This document shows positions 34,705-44,461 of a DNA stretch of 61,338 nucleotides, piece after piece. The notes under the pieces are model-generated. The model did no database searches. It was not told where the DNA came from and saw only the letters and a program-made list of their open reading frames with translations. Numbering within the stretch: position 1 is the stretch's first letter; each line of letters begins with the position of its first letter. The position numbers and the translations under genes are program-made. The stretch comes from Nitrososphaerales archaeon. GTDB taxonomy: Archaea > Thermoproteota > Nitrososphaeria > Nitrososphaerales > CADDZS01. The DNA lies in the NCBI GenBank assembly GCA_030037995.1, contig JASHPQ010000159.1, forward strand, positions 1 through 61,338, read 5' to 3'.

Positions 34705-37314
34705 ATGAGCCGTGCAGCTGCCGCCGGTAAAGGACGGAACGCCCTTTACAAATCAATGCCGATCGGCTTGCTGCTCGGGCTGTTCCTTATTTCGATCGCT
34801 GGCGTCCATTTTTCATCGGCGCAAGCGTCGTCTTCAATTACGTGCAACACGTTAGAGGGAGCGTCCCCGGTCACGTTGAGTTTGACGGAGATGGGGAATG
34901 CGACGGTTTCGCCGGCGAGCCTTGTCTGCAACGGAACTCCTGTTTCTGTGACCGTTAGTGTCCCGGCTAAATTAGGCGGAAGTGTTTGGGCAGCCGTGCA
35001 GCCTGCCACCGCTGCCTACACGAGGGCCATATTCGCTGGAGATGCTCAATCCGAACAAATTGCCACGTGTACGTCCGGGACTTGCACCTTCGATACGACT
35101 CAGCTCTCGGTTTACTCCCAAGTCGAAGAGGCTTTCACTTTCACCATCTCCGGTGGGGGCACCGGGTACGCTCCACCCACTCTATCATATACCTCTGAAG
35201 GTACGCGCGAATCTTCTCCCGTGGGCACTGACGTCTGGATGGACTGCTGCGACACAACTTGGTCAGTCGCAAGCACGCTGGGGGGTTCAACCGTGTCAGA
35301 ACAATGGGCGGCATATCCAGGTGATGTTCAGGGAGTGGTCACTGCTTCTGTTGCCGGGGACACCAATACAATTACGTATTACAACCAGTTTTCTCTGACG
35401 GCGAGCTTCAGCGTGACCGGCGGATCGGGGTACGATTCTCCGCAACTCACCTACACGGAGTACGGGAATCCGCAGTCAACTTCGCCGTCGATCAATCCGA
35501 CGCCATACTGGGCCGACGCAGGAACTACGTGGAGCATTTCCAGCAGCCTCTATGGTGCGTCGAACTCGGAACGATGGATCGTTCCCCAGGGCTCGATTGA
35601 TACGGGCACTGTCTCTGAGGCCACGACGATATCCCCTCTCTATCAACAGCAGTACTTGATAACTGCGATGTACACGATCATTGGTAACGGAAGCTCCGGA
35701 TACAGTAATCCTACGATTTTCTACACTTCACGGGGACTCGGCGATTCTGCAACTTTGAGAATGTCGCCTGAGAAATACTGGATGGACGCTGATACTCAGT
35801 GGAACGTGACGAACGCGCTCGGTGGAAATTCCACAACGCAAAGATGGGAGACGGATCTTCCTACGAGCGGATTTGTATCATCCGGGGGAAATGTTACCAT
35901 TGCTTACTACTGGCAGTACCTCGTGACCTTTCGATATTCAGTGGTGGGAGGTGGCGAGAATTATACTCCGCCGGTCGTAAATTATACCCAATTCGGCGTA
36001 ATGAAATCAGGATCGCTGGGGTCGCAAGTGTGGGCTGATGTCGGATCAAGCTGCTCTTATACCAATCCTCTCGTCGGTTCCACGTCGACGGAAAGATGGT
36101 CTACGAAACTGTCGACACCAATCATATCCTCAAACACCACCAGCGTGACCTATTTCCATCAGTTCGCATACTCGCTGAATTATACTATCATGGGTCAAGG
36201 TCGGGGGTACTCCAATCCAATCTTGAGATACACTTCCTTTGGAACTTCCAGCCGGACGTTGCTTACAAATTCCCCCTCTGTTTACTGGATGGACTCTGGT
36301 ACTTCTTGGCGAACCAATTTCCAGCTCTCGGGTTCCAGTGCATCCGAGCGATGGGCGACAGCGCAGGCGACAGATGGGATCGCGACGACTTCGGATCAAA
36401 TAGATTTCGATTATTTCAATCAGTACGCCCTATCCTTGGACTATACGATTATGCTCGGAGGATCTCCGCCGGCGCCGATGCTGAACTACACTGTGTTTGG
36501 GATGCCCAATTCCACCGCATTAAATGAGACTCCAACCTCTTACTGGGTTGACGCAGACTCATCATGGTTGCTCACGAAATCGCTCCAACTGCCGTCCACC
36601 GCCACCTCTGAGAGGTGGGTCACGAACGCGACCACCACAGTGGATTCGGTCTCTGGCGTCTTTAACCAAACTGCCGTCTACGTTCATCAGTACTACCTAC
36701 TAGATCAGCTAAACGATGTCCGAGGAGGGAGCTTGAGCACGGCGGCCGGTTGGTACAACGCGAGGAACAATATCAGCATAGCTGCGACCGCAAATCCGGG
36801 CTGGGAATTTGTTTCCTGGGCAGGATCAGGAGCTAGGTCGTACAGTGGACCCACGAACAACGAGACAGTTTCCATGATGGGTCCGGTTAACGAAACCGCG
36901 ATCTTCGATGCAGCTCTAAAAATCGTTTCCGGCCCCAGCGGATCTGTAGAATACAATTATGCAAATCAGTCAGGAACTCAGACCGGAATCATTCGGCCAG
37001 GCTCGAACGCTACGATCTTCGTGCTGCCTTACACTGCCGTCAATTTGACGGCCTCCCCGTCAAGTGTGATCTACATTTTCCATGACTGGTCTGGAGCCGC
37101 GATCGGCAACAACATAAGCACGCTGGTAAATGTCAGTACACCAAAGGAGGTCGGAGCTTCCTTTGGTCTCGACTATACCGATATCACTGTTTTCGTTATA
37201 GTGACAACGGCTGTAATTGCGCTCTGTTTTGCAGCATTTCCCGTGAGCTTTAAAATTCGGGCGATCGCGCCTAGAAAGAAACAAAGCCCCTCTCGAATTT
37301 CCGGTAAGGTTTAA
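34705..37314 (+). CDS. Large surface protein with six ~87-residue repeats and C-terminal anchor
   Basis: 869 residues: signal peptide (hydrophobic segment ~20-40, ending near SSAQAS), an N-terminal beta domain (~45-140), six tandem repeats (~141-663), a divergent InlB/bacterial-repeat-like module (GWYNARNNISIAATANPGWE, ~670-740), a further beta domain and a C-terminal transmembrane helix (~832-852) with a basic tail (KKQSPSR). Each repeat ends in an aromatic-Gln-aromatic phrase and holds YW(M/A/V)DA(G/D)T(S/T)W and ERW motifs. The product is probably an exported, cell-surface-tethered fibre or stalk. It lies directly upstream of the tubulin-like gene set. Confidence 0.85.
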   Translation: MSRAAAAGKGRNALYKSMPIGLLLGLFLISIAGVHFSSAQASSSITCNTLEGASPVTLSLTEMGNATVSPASLVCNGTPVSVTVSVPAKLGGSVWAAVQPATAAYTRAIFAGDAQSEQIATCTSGTCTFDTTQLSVYSQVEEAFTFTISGGGTGYAPPTLSYTSEGTRESSPVGTDVWMDCCDTTWSVASTLGGSTVSEQWAAYPGDVQGVVTASVAGDTNTITYYNQFSLTASFSVTGGSGYDSPQLTYTEYGNPQSTSPSINPTPYWADAGTTWSISSSLYGASNSERWIVPQGSIDTGTVSEATTISPLYQQQYLITAMYTIIGNGSSGYSNPTIFYTSRGLGDSATLRMSPEKYWMDADTQWNVTNALGGNSTTQRWETDLPTSGFVSSGGNVTIAYYWQYLVTFRYSVVGGGENYTPPVVNYTQFGVMKSGSLGSQVWADVGSSCSYTNPLVGSTSTERWSTKLSTPIISSNTTSVTYFHQFAYSLNYTIMGQGRGYSNPILRYTSFGTSSRTLLTNSPSVYWMDSGTSWRTNFQLSGSSASERWATAQATDGIATTSDQIDFDYFNQYALSLDYTIMLGGSPPAPMLNYTVFGMPNSTALNETPTSYWVDADSSWLLTKSLQLPSTATSERWVTNATTTVDSVSGVFNQTAVYVHQYYLLDQLNDVRGGSLSTAAGWYNARNNISIAATANPGWEFVSWAGSGARSYSGPTNNETVSMMGPVNETAIFDAALKIVSGPSGSVEYNYANQSGTQTGIIRPGSNATIFVLPYTAVNLTASPSSVIYIFHDWSGAAIGNNISTLVNVSTPKEVGASFGLDYTDITVFVIVTTAVIALCFAAFPVSFKIRAIAPRKKQSPSRISGKV
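35125..36693 (+). repeat. Six protein-coding repeats of about 87 codons
   Basis: Approximate unit boundaries in residues of the surface protein are 141-229, 230-317, 318-405, 406-487, 488-574 and 575-663. All share the order: beta strand, GGG..GY.(P/N)P, YT..G, (V/Y)W.D..(T/S).W, L.G.....(E/Q)(R/Q)W, and a final (Y/F).(Q)(Y/F). They are divergent at the DNA level, so the expansion is old. Confidence 0.8.
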
Positions 37315-37318
37315 AATT

Positions 37319-37330
37319 GCAATATTAATA
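37319..37330 (+). promoter_or_regulatory. TATA-like box before the tubulin-associated gene set
   Basis: CAATATTAATAC sits 22-34 bp upstream of the TTG at 37353, the spacing expected for a leaderless archaeal transcript. It suggests that transcription can begin here for the genes from 37353 onward, independent of the surface-protein gene. Confidence 0.45.
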
Positions 37331-37352
37331 CTAAGAGACAAAGAAGTTCTTA

Positions 37353-38297
37353 TTGAAACGCTCTATATTATTCTCTGTAATGACGTTTGCCCTGATGATA
37401 CTTCTTATTTTCAGTAGCAATTCTGCAAGTGCTGCAACGGGCTGGGCATCGGTAGTAGCGATTCACGACTTGACAGGCGGTACTACCGTTTCACCGGGGC
37501 AACCACTGCTGGCGGGGCACTCGTACAATGTGACATTCTCGATCGCTATTCCGTACAATCAGACAAACTCGCAGTTTAAAGTATCCTTAAGTCCGCTGCT
37601 GCAACGGCAGGGGAGTCAGTTCTGGTACGTCCAGACGCCTCGTTACGCCGGATACAACGCTTCCAATTTTGTCCCTGGCAACAAGACCGTGAATTTCACC
37701 CAGATTCAGGGGCAGGTAGATCTCTCCGCCGTCTTTCAGATTCCGGTCAACCTCACGCTCCGAAGCGTTAGCGGAGTCGTTCTCCATCTTGCGCAGAATG
37801 ATTTCCCGCTGATAACGGTGAGTGTAAGCGGCGGTGCACAGGTGGGCAACGTCTCGCAAACGGTGCAAGATCAGACGATCCAGACGTATTTGACCACCTA
37901 CCAGCAGGATTCCACTTTGGTGTCCTCGGGGAAGATCCCCAGCACCTATTCGTCTTTTGTCAATAACATACTGAACCAATCCCAGTCTCTATACGGTTCT
38001 GGCTTGGTCACTCAGGCAACGAGTTTGCTGGGTGTGCTGACCTCGAGTTCGTTTCCAGCTCCGCCTAACAATTCCACGGCGACGTACCTCGGTGTGGCGC
38101 TGGTAGTAGTCATAATTGTTGCTGTCGTACTTGCGGTCATGGGCATGAGAAGAAGCGGGAAATCCAGTGTCACTTCCTCCGTGATTTCCGATGTACAGAG
38201 GGAGCTTGCGACGCTAGAAGTAACGGCGACGAGGTACGACAAGAATTTGGCGGACAGGATGAAAGCGCTGAGGGAAAGGTTGAACGACGCAACATGA
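37353..38297 (+). CDS. Single-pass membrane protein with extracellular beta domain and cytoplasmic helix
   Basis: 314 residues: signal peptide (1-28, ending SNSASAA), beta-rich extracellular part (30-170), a Gln/Thr-rich helical part (~170-240), one transmembrane helix (~245-268) and a 45-residue cytoplasmic tail with heptads (VQRELATLEVTATRYDKNLADRM). The tail could reach the tubulin-like protein encoded next: the ATG of that gene overlaps this stop (ATGA). Many sequons in the outer part. The start is TTG at 37353. No family recognised. Confidence 0.75.
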   Translation: MKRSILFSVMTFALMILLIFSSNSASAATGWASVVAIHDLTGGTTVSPGQPLLAGHSYNVTFSIAIPYNQTNSQFKVSLSPLLQRQGSQFWYVQTPRYAGYNASNFVPGNKTVNFTQIQGQVDLSAVFQIPVNLTLRSVSGVVLHLAQNDFPLITVSVSGGAQVGNVSQTVQDQTIQTYLTTYQQDSTLVSSGKIPSTYSSFVNNILNQSQSLYGSGLVTQATSLLGVLTSSSFPAPPNNSTATYLGVALVVVIIVAVVLAVMGMRRSGKSSVTSSVISDVQRELATLEVTATRYDKNLADRMKALRERLNDAT

Positions 38298-40954
38298 GCG
38301 CGCGCACCTTTGCAAGCATTCACGTCATAGGCCTTGGTGGAACTGGCACAAACGTAATCCAGTCGATGATAGAGAGCGGCAGGTTCACACAACTTCTTTC
38401 CTCCGAGGATTTTTCGATCGCGTGCCTAGCTCTGGACATCGCGGACGCAGATCTCGCCAATCTTCAAAAATCGTACAAGAACGTACAAACCCAGTTGGAA
38501 TCGAAGGGGATTTCCCTCGACAGGCTATGGGTCAAGGGCCTGAACATAAAGTTCAGCACTCCCGACGCATTGTTTGAATTCATGGGCAAGTACAACGGCT
38601 ATCTGCTGAAAGATGGCATTCACGTAAACAACTACAAGCCTTGGATTGCTACTTCAATGTCCATTCCGCCGCTCGCGGGTGGTGTTGGAAGAATGCGTGC
38701 CCTGAGCAAGGCGGTCTACAACCTGAATTATTACCATTATATGGAGCTCAACAATGTGATGTCCGTCTTCAAGGACAAGGTTCTCACCTCCAAAACGCAA
38801 CCAATCGTCGTGCTCGTTTTCGGACTGGGAGGCGGGACTGGCAGCGGGATGTTATTTGACTTTGTAAGACATCTGAGATCTAAACTGGGCGGGTCAATTC
38901 CTATAATTGGTCTCTGCGTTCTGCCCAGCATCGCGGACGATCTGCTTGCAAGGGGCCCGGCTTCGTTCACAAGCTTGATGGAAGCGGACCTGCTCTTCAA
39001 CTTGGATCTGAACGACCGAGTCGCAAAAGAGTTCGGTGAAGCTTATCGCAACCCGTTTACCTCACTCTTTTTCGTGCCGCTGGAACCGGTCTACAACAAC
39101 AGGAGCAATTTGGTGAACGCGAAGAAGGAGCTTGACGATGCGATTGTCGACACTCTGCACATACTCTCCACTTTCGATCTCGCAGACCTCCTGAGCCGCC
39201 TCGGGACGAACAATAATTTTGGCCCCAACTGGGTGCACACGATGGCTTATCTGAGGATCAGGTATCCTGTGGACGATTACGTGAACTATTTTCACGAGTA
39301 CCTTCGCATGACCGAATTGATGGGCACGTTTATGAATCTCAAGAAGGAAGCCCTGCTCACGATTAACGAGACTCTGAAGAACCGATTCCTAGAGTCCAAA
39401 GAGCTTTACCGTAGACACCTCATGTCCATGAACCGTTATAGAGCGGAGACCTTTGAGAAGGACGTCGAAGACGTCATCCATCGCGCAGGCAAGTTTGATT
39501 CGGAATTCAAAAGACAGGTAAAGGGCCTCGAAGATTTCGCCCTCCGATACAACGACTCTTGGGCGAAGGTATTGCAGGCGATGGTCTTCTCCGATGAAAG
39601 TGCAGAGTACGCAGTCATTCATCAGGTAAAGCAGTGGAAGGATCAGATTTCCCACATCGGCAGTACGTATGAAGAATTACAAAGGGACCTGCCTACTGCG
39701 CTATCCGACCTGGAAGATAGCCTGACCGCGAGCAAGGCATTGACCTCCAGCCAGATCAGGCAAATACGGGCCTATGTCAGCTTCGTTTACTTAATCAATA
39801 CGGCTCTTACCACTATGACGCTGTATATTAGGGCAAAGGCCGTTGCTGACGAGGTCGCGGTGCTCAACGGCAGGGACAACCGGGGGGCGACCGGAGGCGC
39901 GAGCAATACAGCGCCGTCGGAAGATACATATTTACTGCCTCTTTTTAGGGCAGCGGGATATATTCTCACCAGACCGGAGACCGAGATAAAAGTCTCTGAT
40001 CAGTACATCCCCGGTATTAGAATTATCAGGAAAAACGTAGACTCGAATTTCAGAGAAGCTCTTGCAACCACAGAGTCGACAGAGCGACTCCTAGCTCAAA
40101 AGCAAACCGAGATCACGAGGCTCCAGAGAGAAATACAGAAGGTAAAGCTGGACGTGTCAGGAAAGAAGAAACTGATGCAAAAGAGCCTGAATTCACTCCA
40201 AAACGACGCGGCCGCGCTCACGGCGCAGCTCTCTGAGCAGAGAACAGACTGTGACAGGTTGAAGGTAGAATCGGAGAAACTTGCCGAGCTGGAAAGTGAG
40301 CTCGAGATGGCTTCCCAGTACCACAAGTTGTTAAACCAGATCGTAAACAAGACAAATCAGCTCAATTCCATGATGAGTGCGATCACTACCACAGGCAGTT
40401 ACTATGAGAGGGTAGTGGAGTTGAGCGAGGCAGAGCAGGTGAAGATCATGGAGAAGATCCTCCGCGAACAGGAAGAGGTGCTCAAGGGCGAGGGGATACT
40501 GAAGGAAATTGTCGACAAGGATCGGTTCAGGTCAATCGCGACAAGCTACATGAGGATATTCAGCATCGCCAACTATGCAGGCCTGGCCGAGAATTTTAGA
40601 ACGGACCTGATATGGGCTACCGTCGGAATTCCTTCGGGCCTATGGGATCAGGATCTACAGGGAGCTCTTAATAACAGTCTGAACGTGTTTTCCAGCATCG
40701 AATCGAGCAAGAGTATCTCGATCAGACAGCTGACTCAAATCGATCCCTGGACGATAACCTTCCTGATAATACTCGCGAAAGCCAGAACGGACCAGATAGA
40801 AAAATTCACGTCGATGAAGAACGATACGGACGCGATTAGCAAGTCAGAAAGAGTCCTATTCAGAAGCTTTCTGCTTGAACAAGGAATTCAAAACATTGAC
40901 GAGCTAACGATGAAGCTCGAGCAGCAAGAGGCCACGCGCAAAGTGGAAGAATAG
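38294..40954 (+). CDS. Tubulin/FtsZ-superfamily GTPase of the non-canonical type, with coiled-coil tail
   Basis: 886 residues. The N-terminus has VIGLGGTGTNVIQSMIE (residues 11-27), the first glycine-rich loop of tubulin-superfamily proteins, and residues 175-187 have FGLGGGTGSGMLF, the tubulin signature G-box. It is much larger than FtsZ and matches the tubulin-like (Tubulin_2 / FtsZl-1-type) group. A helical middle (about 300-590) and a coiled coil (about 594-695) follow, then a globular C-terminus. No transmembrane segment. Whether it binds and hydrolyses GTP and polymerises is not shown by sequence. It lies between membrane proteins in one gene set. Confidence 0.88.
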   Translation: MSARTFASIHVIGLGGTGTNVIQSMIESGRFTQLLSSEDFSIACLALDIADADLANLQKSYKNVQTQLESKGISLDRLWVKGLNIKFSTPDALFEFMGKYNGYLLKDGIHVNNYKPWIATSMSIPPLAGGVGRMRALSKAVYNLNYYHYMELNNVMSVFKDKVLTSKTQPIVVLVFGLGGGTGSGMLFDFVRHLRSKLGGSIPIIGLCVLPSIADDLLARGPASFTSLMEADLLFNLDLNDRVAKEFGEAYRNPFTSLFFVPLEPVYNNRSNLVNAKKELDDAIVDTLHILSTFDLADLLSRLGTNNNFGPNWVHTMAYLRIRYPVDDYVNYFHEYLRMTELMGTFMNLKKEALLTINETLKNRFLESKELYRRHLMSMNRYRAETFEKDVEDVIHRAGKFDSEFKRQVKGLEDFALRYNDSWAKVLQAMVFSDESAEYAVIHQVKQWKDQISHIGSTYEELQRDLPTALSDLEDSLTASKALTSSQIRQIRAYVSFVYLINTALTTMTLYIRAKAVADEVAVLNGRDNRGATGGASNTAPSEDTYLLPLFRAAGYILTRPETEIKVSDQYIPGIRIIRKNVDSNFREALATTESTERLLAQKQTEITRLQREIQKVKLDVSGKKKLMQKSLNSLQNDAAALTAQLSEQRTDCDRLKVESEKLAELESELEMASQYHKLLNQIVNKTNQLNSMMSAITTTGSYYERVVELSEAEQVKIMEKILREQEEVLKGEGILKEIVDKDRFRSIATSYMRIFSIANYAGLAENFRTDLIWATVGIPSGLWDQDLQGALNNSLNVFSSIESSKSISIRQLTQIDPWTITFLIILAKARTDQIEKFTSMKNDTDAISKSERVLFRSFLLEQGIQNIDELTMKLEQQEATRKVEE

Positions 40955-41075
40955 GGCTCTTGAAAGGGCAGCTGCAGTTTTCAGCAATCCGCAATAGCTG
41001 CAACAATCCTTTTCTGGCGCGAGCGACGTTGTCCCAACTGGCTTTGCGTTGTCTGTAAAAAGGAAGAGATAGACA

Positions 41076-43373
41076 ATGATGGCATCGTGGATGGCGACGA
41101 ACCCGGAGGTTAGCTCCCAGATCAGAGAGAAAATCAAGACCTACTCATACTCGCTGATTGTGGGGATTACCGCCCTCGTTCTTCTCTCGGTAGCCCCGCT
41201 TTTTCCCGGCGGTTACGCCTTGCCCATCATTGTCGCAATCGGACTGACGATAGGTTATCTGAGGGAACCTGACATCGCCCTCATCATTCTGTACCTTCTC
41301 ACTTACTTTTCGATTATCTATCAGCTGGTGGGCTTTGGATTCTTCCAGTTACTAGCAACTTCAGTGGGCGTTGTCATTATCTTGGCGATGATTATCCCGT
41401 TGTTGAGCTTTCTTAGCGACCGATTAGGGCGAGTCTCGATCTGTTTTGTCATCCTGTCGGTCGCCCTCATGCTTACCCGGGTCTACTACCTTTCCATTCC
41501 CTTGATCTTGGTGGTCACGATCTTTGGAGGCTTTGGCAGCGCTAGAATACAATCTGCAAATTTCGTACTTCTGCTGACACCGCTTTTGCTGCTGAACAAC
41601 GCCATTTACTATACTTCGGTAGCGGGCTCCGCTTCGAGCGCACCCATCATTTTTTCCCAGCTCAGCTACCTCGCTAACCACCTGAGACCGCCATTGGGGG
41701 GAATCAACCTGTTCTCGGGTGGCCTGCCTGCGAATTATCTTTATTCCCACGCTCTGGCGGTATCCGACTTTATGGCGGCTAGGAGCTATGTGGTCTACAT
41801 CCCGCTGATCGTCTTTGGGATTGTTCTGGTGGCACTCGTTTCTGTGGCGGACTTTGCGCGTACTCTTTCGAAGGAACTCTCGGTCATCGAAGTAGCTAAA
41901 AATTATTCGAAGATTCTTACGCCGATAATAGTCTCCGTGATCACTACTGTTACTTTCTTAGTGATAATGCTGGCCCTTTCTCAGAAAGGCGCAGATGTCC
42001 TCCAGACTGGGATCTTGAGCGGCGGCAGTCCGTACCTTATGGTCGCAGGATCCGTGGGAATAGCTGGTTTGATGATGGGGACAGAACTAGCTACCGAGAG
42101 ATTAGAGCGTACTCAGGTCGCTGAGGCCAAGCTCGAAGAATTGCTATCAAATCTGGATAGTAGGATTAGAGCAATTGAAGATGAAATCCAAGCGATCTCC
42201 ACCGGCGCGCCGTCCATTGACCTCAGCTCTGAGAGGAAGGCTCTTACTGAGCAGTCCTCATACGCGGCGGATGTAAGGACCCAGCTGCCCACGGCGAGTT
42301 ATGGGTCATTTCTCAGCTGGATCTCAGACATCGAGAACCGAATATTTCCTTCTCTGGATGTTATGCCCAAGATGCTCATGATGCGCCTGACGGGTGGCCT
42401 GCAAGCCCTCTCCTCCGCCTCGCTGACAACGAACAGCCGTCTGGACGAGAGCAGGGCACCTGGGCCAAGATATCCGTCGATGGATCGGCCCGTTTCGCAC
42501 GAGGCGCCACTAGAGGAAGTGCTCCAAATCTATCAACAGGCGATCGTTTCCATTGAAGAGACTACGATAAAGCTTTTCGATCTCTACGTTGAGGCGATTG
42601 GCGCATACGGCGTACTGATGTCTCTCGAAGAACTCGCCCCTCCCGTCAGTCCGGCATCGCTGCTGGAATCTCGAGATTATGTTACTGCGATGAAGCTGGT
42701 TTCGGAACATTACTGGCTCAACTTCCACATCAGGGAGAACGAAAGGTATCATGACAGGCTGACGACCTTTCTGGATGCCATCTCCAAGGTCGAAGGAGCA
42801 TCAAACGAAGAAGACCACGAGCGGTTGGCTGGAATAATTAGGGCAAGTACCGATACGACTCCCTCGAGCGCGCCACTGATGCTCAAGAATGTAAAGGGTA
42901 CGATCGAGATCCAGCGAGAGAGTATTGGTAGGGCAATCGAAGAAATCGAGACCGTGAGAAAAATGGTGTCTACTGTAGACCCATCTTTTTCCAACGTGCT
43001 GAAGCTGAATACCACAGGAATCCTCGATGACATGTTCGCCATCCAAGGTGCGACGCGCAGAATCCAGCTGAACTTTAATGACGCAATCTCTCTTTCGAAG
43101 CAAGCCTTGCCGATCCTCAAGGCTCTTTCGGAGTACAGAAAATTGGACGAAGAGAGCCTCATTATAATATCTCAATACCCGGTCGCACTGAGGCTGTTGC
43201 GCCGAGTGTTTGCGGAGAATAAGGACGTCGTGCGCATCACAGATCTTCCTTTCCAGCGGGATATTGCGACCTTCTTTCTCAAATCCTTCGCAGCGTCCAA
43301 CCGGTCATATTCTTACGATGAAGAACGGGGAGAGCTGACCTATGAGCACGATCAAATGTATCAACGGTCATGA
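41076..43373 (+). CDS. Polytopic membrane protein with long cytoplasmic tail
   Basis: 765 residues. Residues ~22-345 hold about ten hydrophobic helices (for example YSLIVGITALVLLSVAPLF and VVYIPLIVFGIVLVALVSV). Residues ~350-765 are soluble and helical, with coiled-coil character (LEELLSNLDSRIRAIEDEI) and a folded C-terminal end. The tail shows no known domain. Position after the tubulin-like gene and overlap (32 bp) with the following gene indicate joint expression; it is the natural membrane receptor of the putative filament. No family name known to me. Confidence 0.8.
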   Translation: MMASWMATNPEVSSQIREKIKTYSYSLIVGITALVLLSVAPLFPGGYALPIIVAIGLTIGYLREPDIALIILYLLTYFSIIYQLVGFGFFQLLATSVGVVIILAMIIPLLSFLSDRLGRVSICFVILSVALMLTRVYYLSIPLILVVTIFGGFGSARIQSANFVLLLTPLLLLNNAIYYTSVAGSASSAPIIFSQLSYLANHLRPPLGGINLFSGGLPANYLYSHALAVSDFMAARSYVVYIPLIVFGIVLVALVSVADFARTLSKELSVIEVAKNYSKILTPIIVSVITTVTFLVIMLALSQKGADVLQTGILSGGSPYLMVAGSVGIAGLMMGTELATERLERTQVAEAKLEELLSNLDSRIRAIEDEIQAISTGAPSIDLSSERKALTEQSSYAADVRTQLPTASYGSFLSWISDIENRIFPSLDVMPKMLMMRLTGGLQALSSASLTTNSRLDESRAPGPRYPSMDRPVSHEAPLEEVLQIYQQAIVSIEETTIKLFDLYVEAIGAYGVLMSLEELAPPVSPASLLESRDYVTAMKLVSEHYWLNFHIRENERYHDRLTTFLDAISKVEGASNEEDHERLAGIIRASTDTTPSSAPLMLKNVKGTIEIQRESIGRAIEEIETVRKMVSTVDPSFSNVLKLNTTGILDDMFAIQGATRRIQLNFNDAISLSKQALPILKALSEYRKLDEESLIIISQYPVALRLLRRVFAENKDVVRITDLPFQRDIATFFLKSFAASNRSYSYDEERGELTYEHDQMYQRS

Positions 43374-44448
43374 AGAGTCGGATTCGACCGCTCTTCATTT
43401 GAAGTGTAGCACCTGTGGGGCTGCCCTGCAGTACAAGGACCCTTGCCTCCAGCAGCTCAAGACCCTGCCCAAGGTCGAATTGACCTTTGAGAAAGTGTCG
43501 ATGGTGTTTGTAGGAGTGCCCACGCCTCCGGGGTCAGCCCTGGCCGAGGACAAAGACGTTTTCACCTCCTCTATACTCCTCGGGGAAAATGAAATGGAGA
43601 AAGTAGAGAGCTTCACGCTGAGACGGGCAGATGCCACGAGCTGGCTGGACTTTTATTCTAAGTACCTCAGCAAACTGGGCAGATGGATGAAGTTTATCGG
43701 GCTCGACAGGTCCCACTACCGATTTTTGATAGTGGACACGAGAAAGTCCCTGTCGGTGCTAGCATTGGCAGCAATTCAGCAGTCGTGGAAGAACACTATC
43801 GTTCTTGCCATAACGGCTGACCAGACATCGACGCTGATCGAGCAGAACACCAGCTTCGTCGCGATCGGCACAGCATTAAAACAGGGATTGCCAGTGATTG
43901 CCGTCTCGACATCATACGTCGAGGAGCTGATCTTCTACACAGAAAGGGGAGGGCTCGTCGTTCGCGCTCAGGCTCTGATCCCGATATTAAGTCTACTTGT
44001 TTCCGGAGTGGACAGCGTCATGGATATGATGGGAAATGATTCTAGACTGGGGATAAAGGAACACTGCCTCTCTGCCATCTTGTCAGCCTCTGAAAAGGTG
44101 TACCCCTCGGTCGAGAACGCGCTCAGCGCGCAGGAATCCAGTTTTTCCATAGAGGCGAAGAAAGCGGATGTTGTTACGGCATGCCTGTTAGCTTTCGCCC
44201 CGATCGACATTCGGAATAGGATCGAGAAGGCCTTCGCAAAATACCGGCGGCAGGATCTGAAGGACGCTATCAGCGCGGATCATGAAGGTTATCCGAGAGA
44301 CGGTGGCGCGACATTGTTTTCGTCTTCTCTCTACGATCTTCTAATGATCTACGGGCTCAAAGAAGGGTTGACGTACGAGTCCTTGAAAAAAGGTTACGAC
44401 TCGATTGCAAGCAAGGTTCCAGAGCTGAGTCTCGAGAAGGTAGTGTGA
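43342..44448 (+). CDS. Zinc-ribbon protein with degenerate FtsZ/tubulin-like region
   Basis: 368 residues. The first 30 carry a C...C...CSTC ribbon. The rest has the order expected of the second half of an FtsZ domain: SHYRFLIVDTRKSLSVLALA, SFVAIGTALKQGLPVIAVS, then SLLVSGVDSVMDMMG...LSAILSASEKVYPSVENALS, resembling FtsZ's T7-helix region and its C-terminal domain. The GTP-binding GGGTGxG box is absent. It may be a nucleotide-free partner of the tubulin-like protein. Fold assignment is inference from pattern; the coding sequence is secure, overlapping the previous gene by 32 bp. Confidence 0.8.
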   Translation: MSTIKCINGHEESDSTALHLKCSTCGAALQYKDPCLQQLKTLPKVELTFEKVSMVFVGVPTPPGSALAEDKDVFTSSILLGENEMEKVESFTLRRADATSWLDFYSKYLSKLGRWMKFIGLDRSHYRFLIVDTRKSLSVLALAAIQQSWKNTIVLAITADQTSTLIEQNTSFVAIGTALKQGLPVIAVSTSYVEELIFYTERGGLVVRAQALIPILSLLVSGVDSVMDMMGNDSRLGIKEHCLSAILSASEKVYPSVENALSAQESSFSIEAKKADVVTACLLAFAPIDIRNRIEKAFAKYRRQDLKDAISADHEGYPRDGGATLFSSSLYDLLMIYGLKEGLTYESLKKGYDSIASKVPELSLEKVV

Positions 44449-44461
44449 TTACAAACAGGCC

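Noticed and set aside
38294-40954. FtsZ T7 catalytic loop NxDxxD in the segment NLDLND (residues 236-241 of the tubulin-like protein)
   Set aside because: The pattern matches but lies only about 57 residues after the G-box instead of about 100, so it may be coincidence and was not used as evidence.
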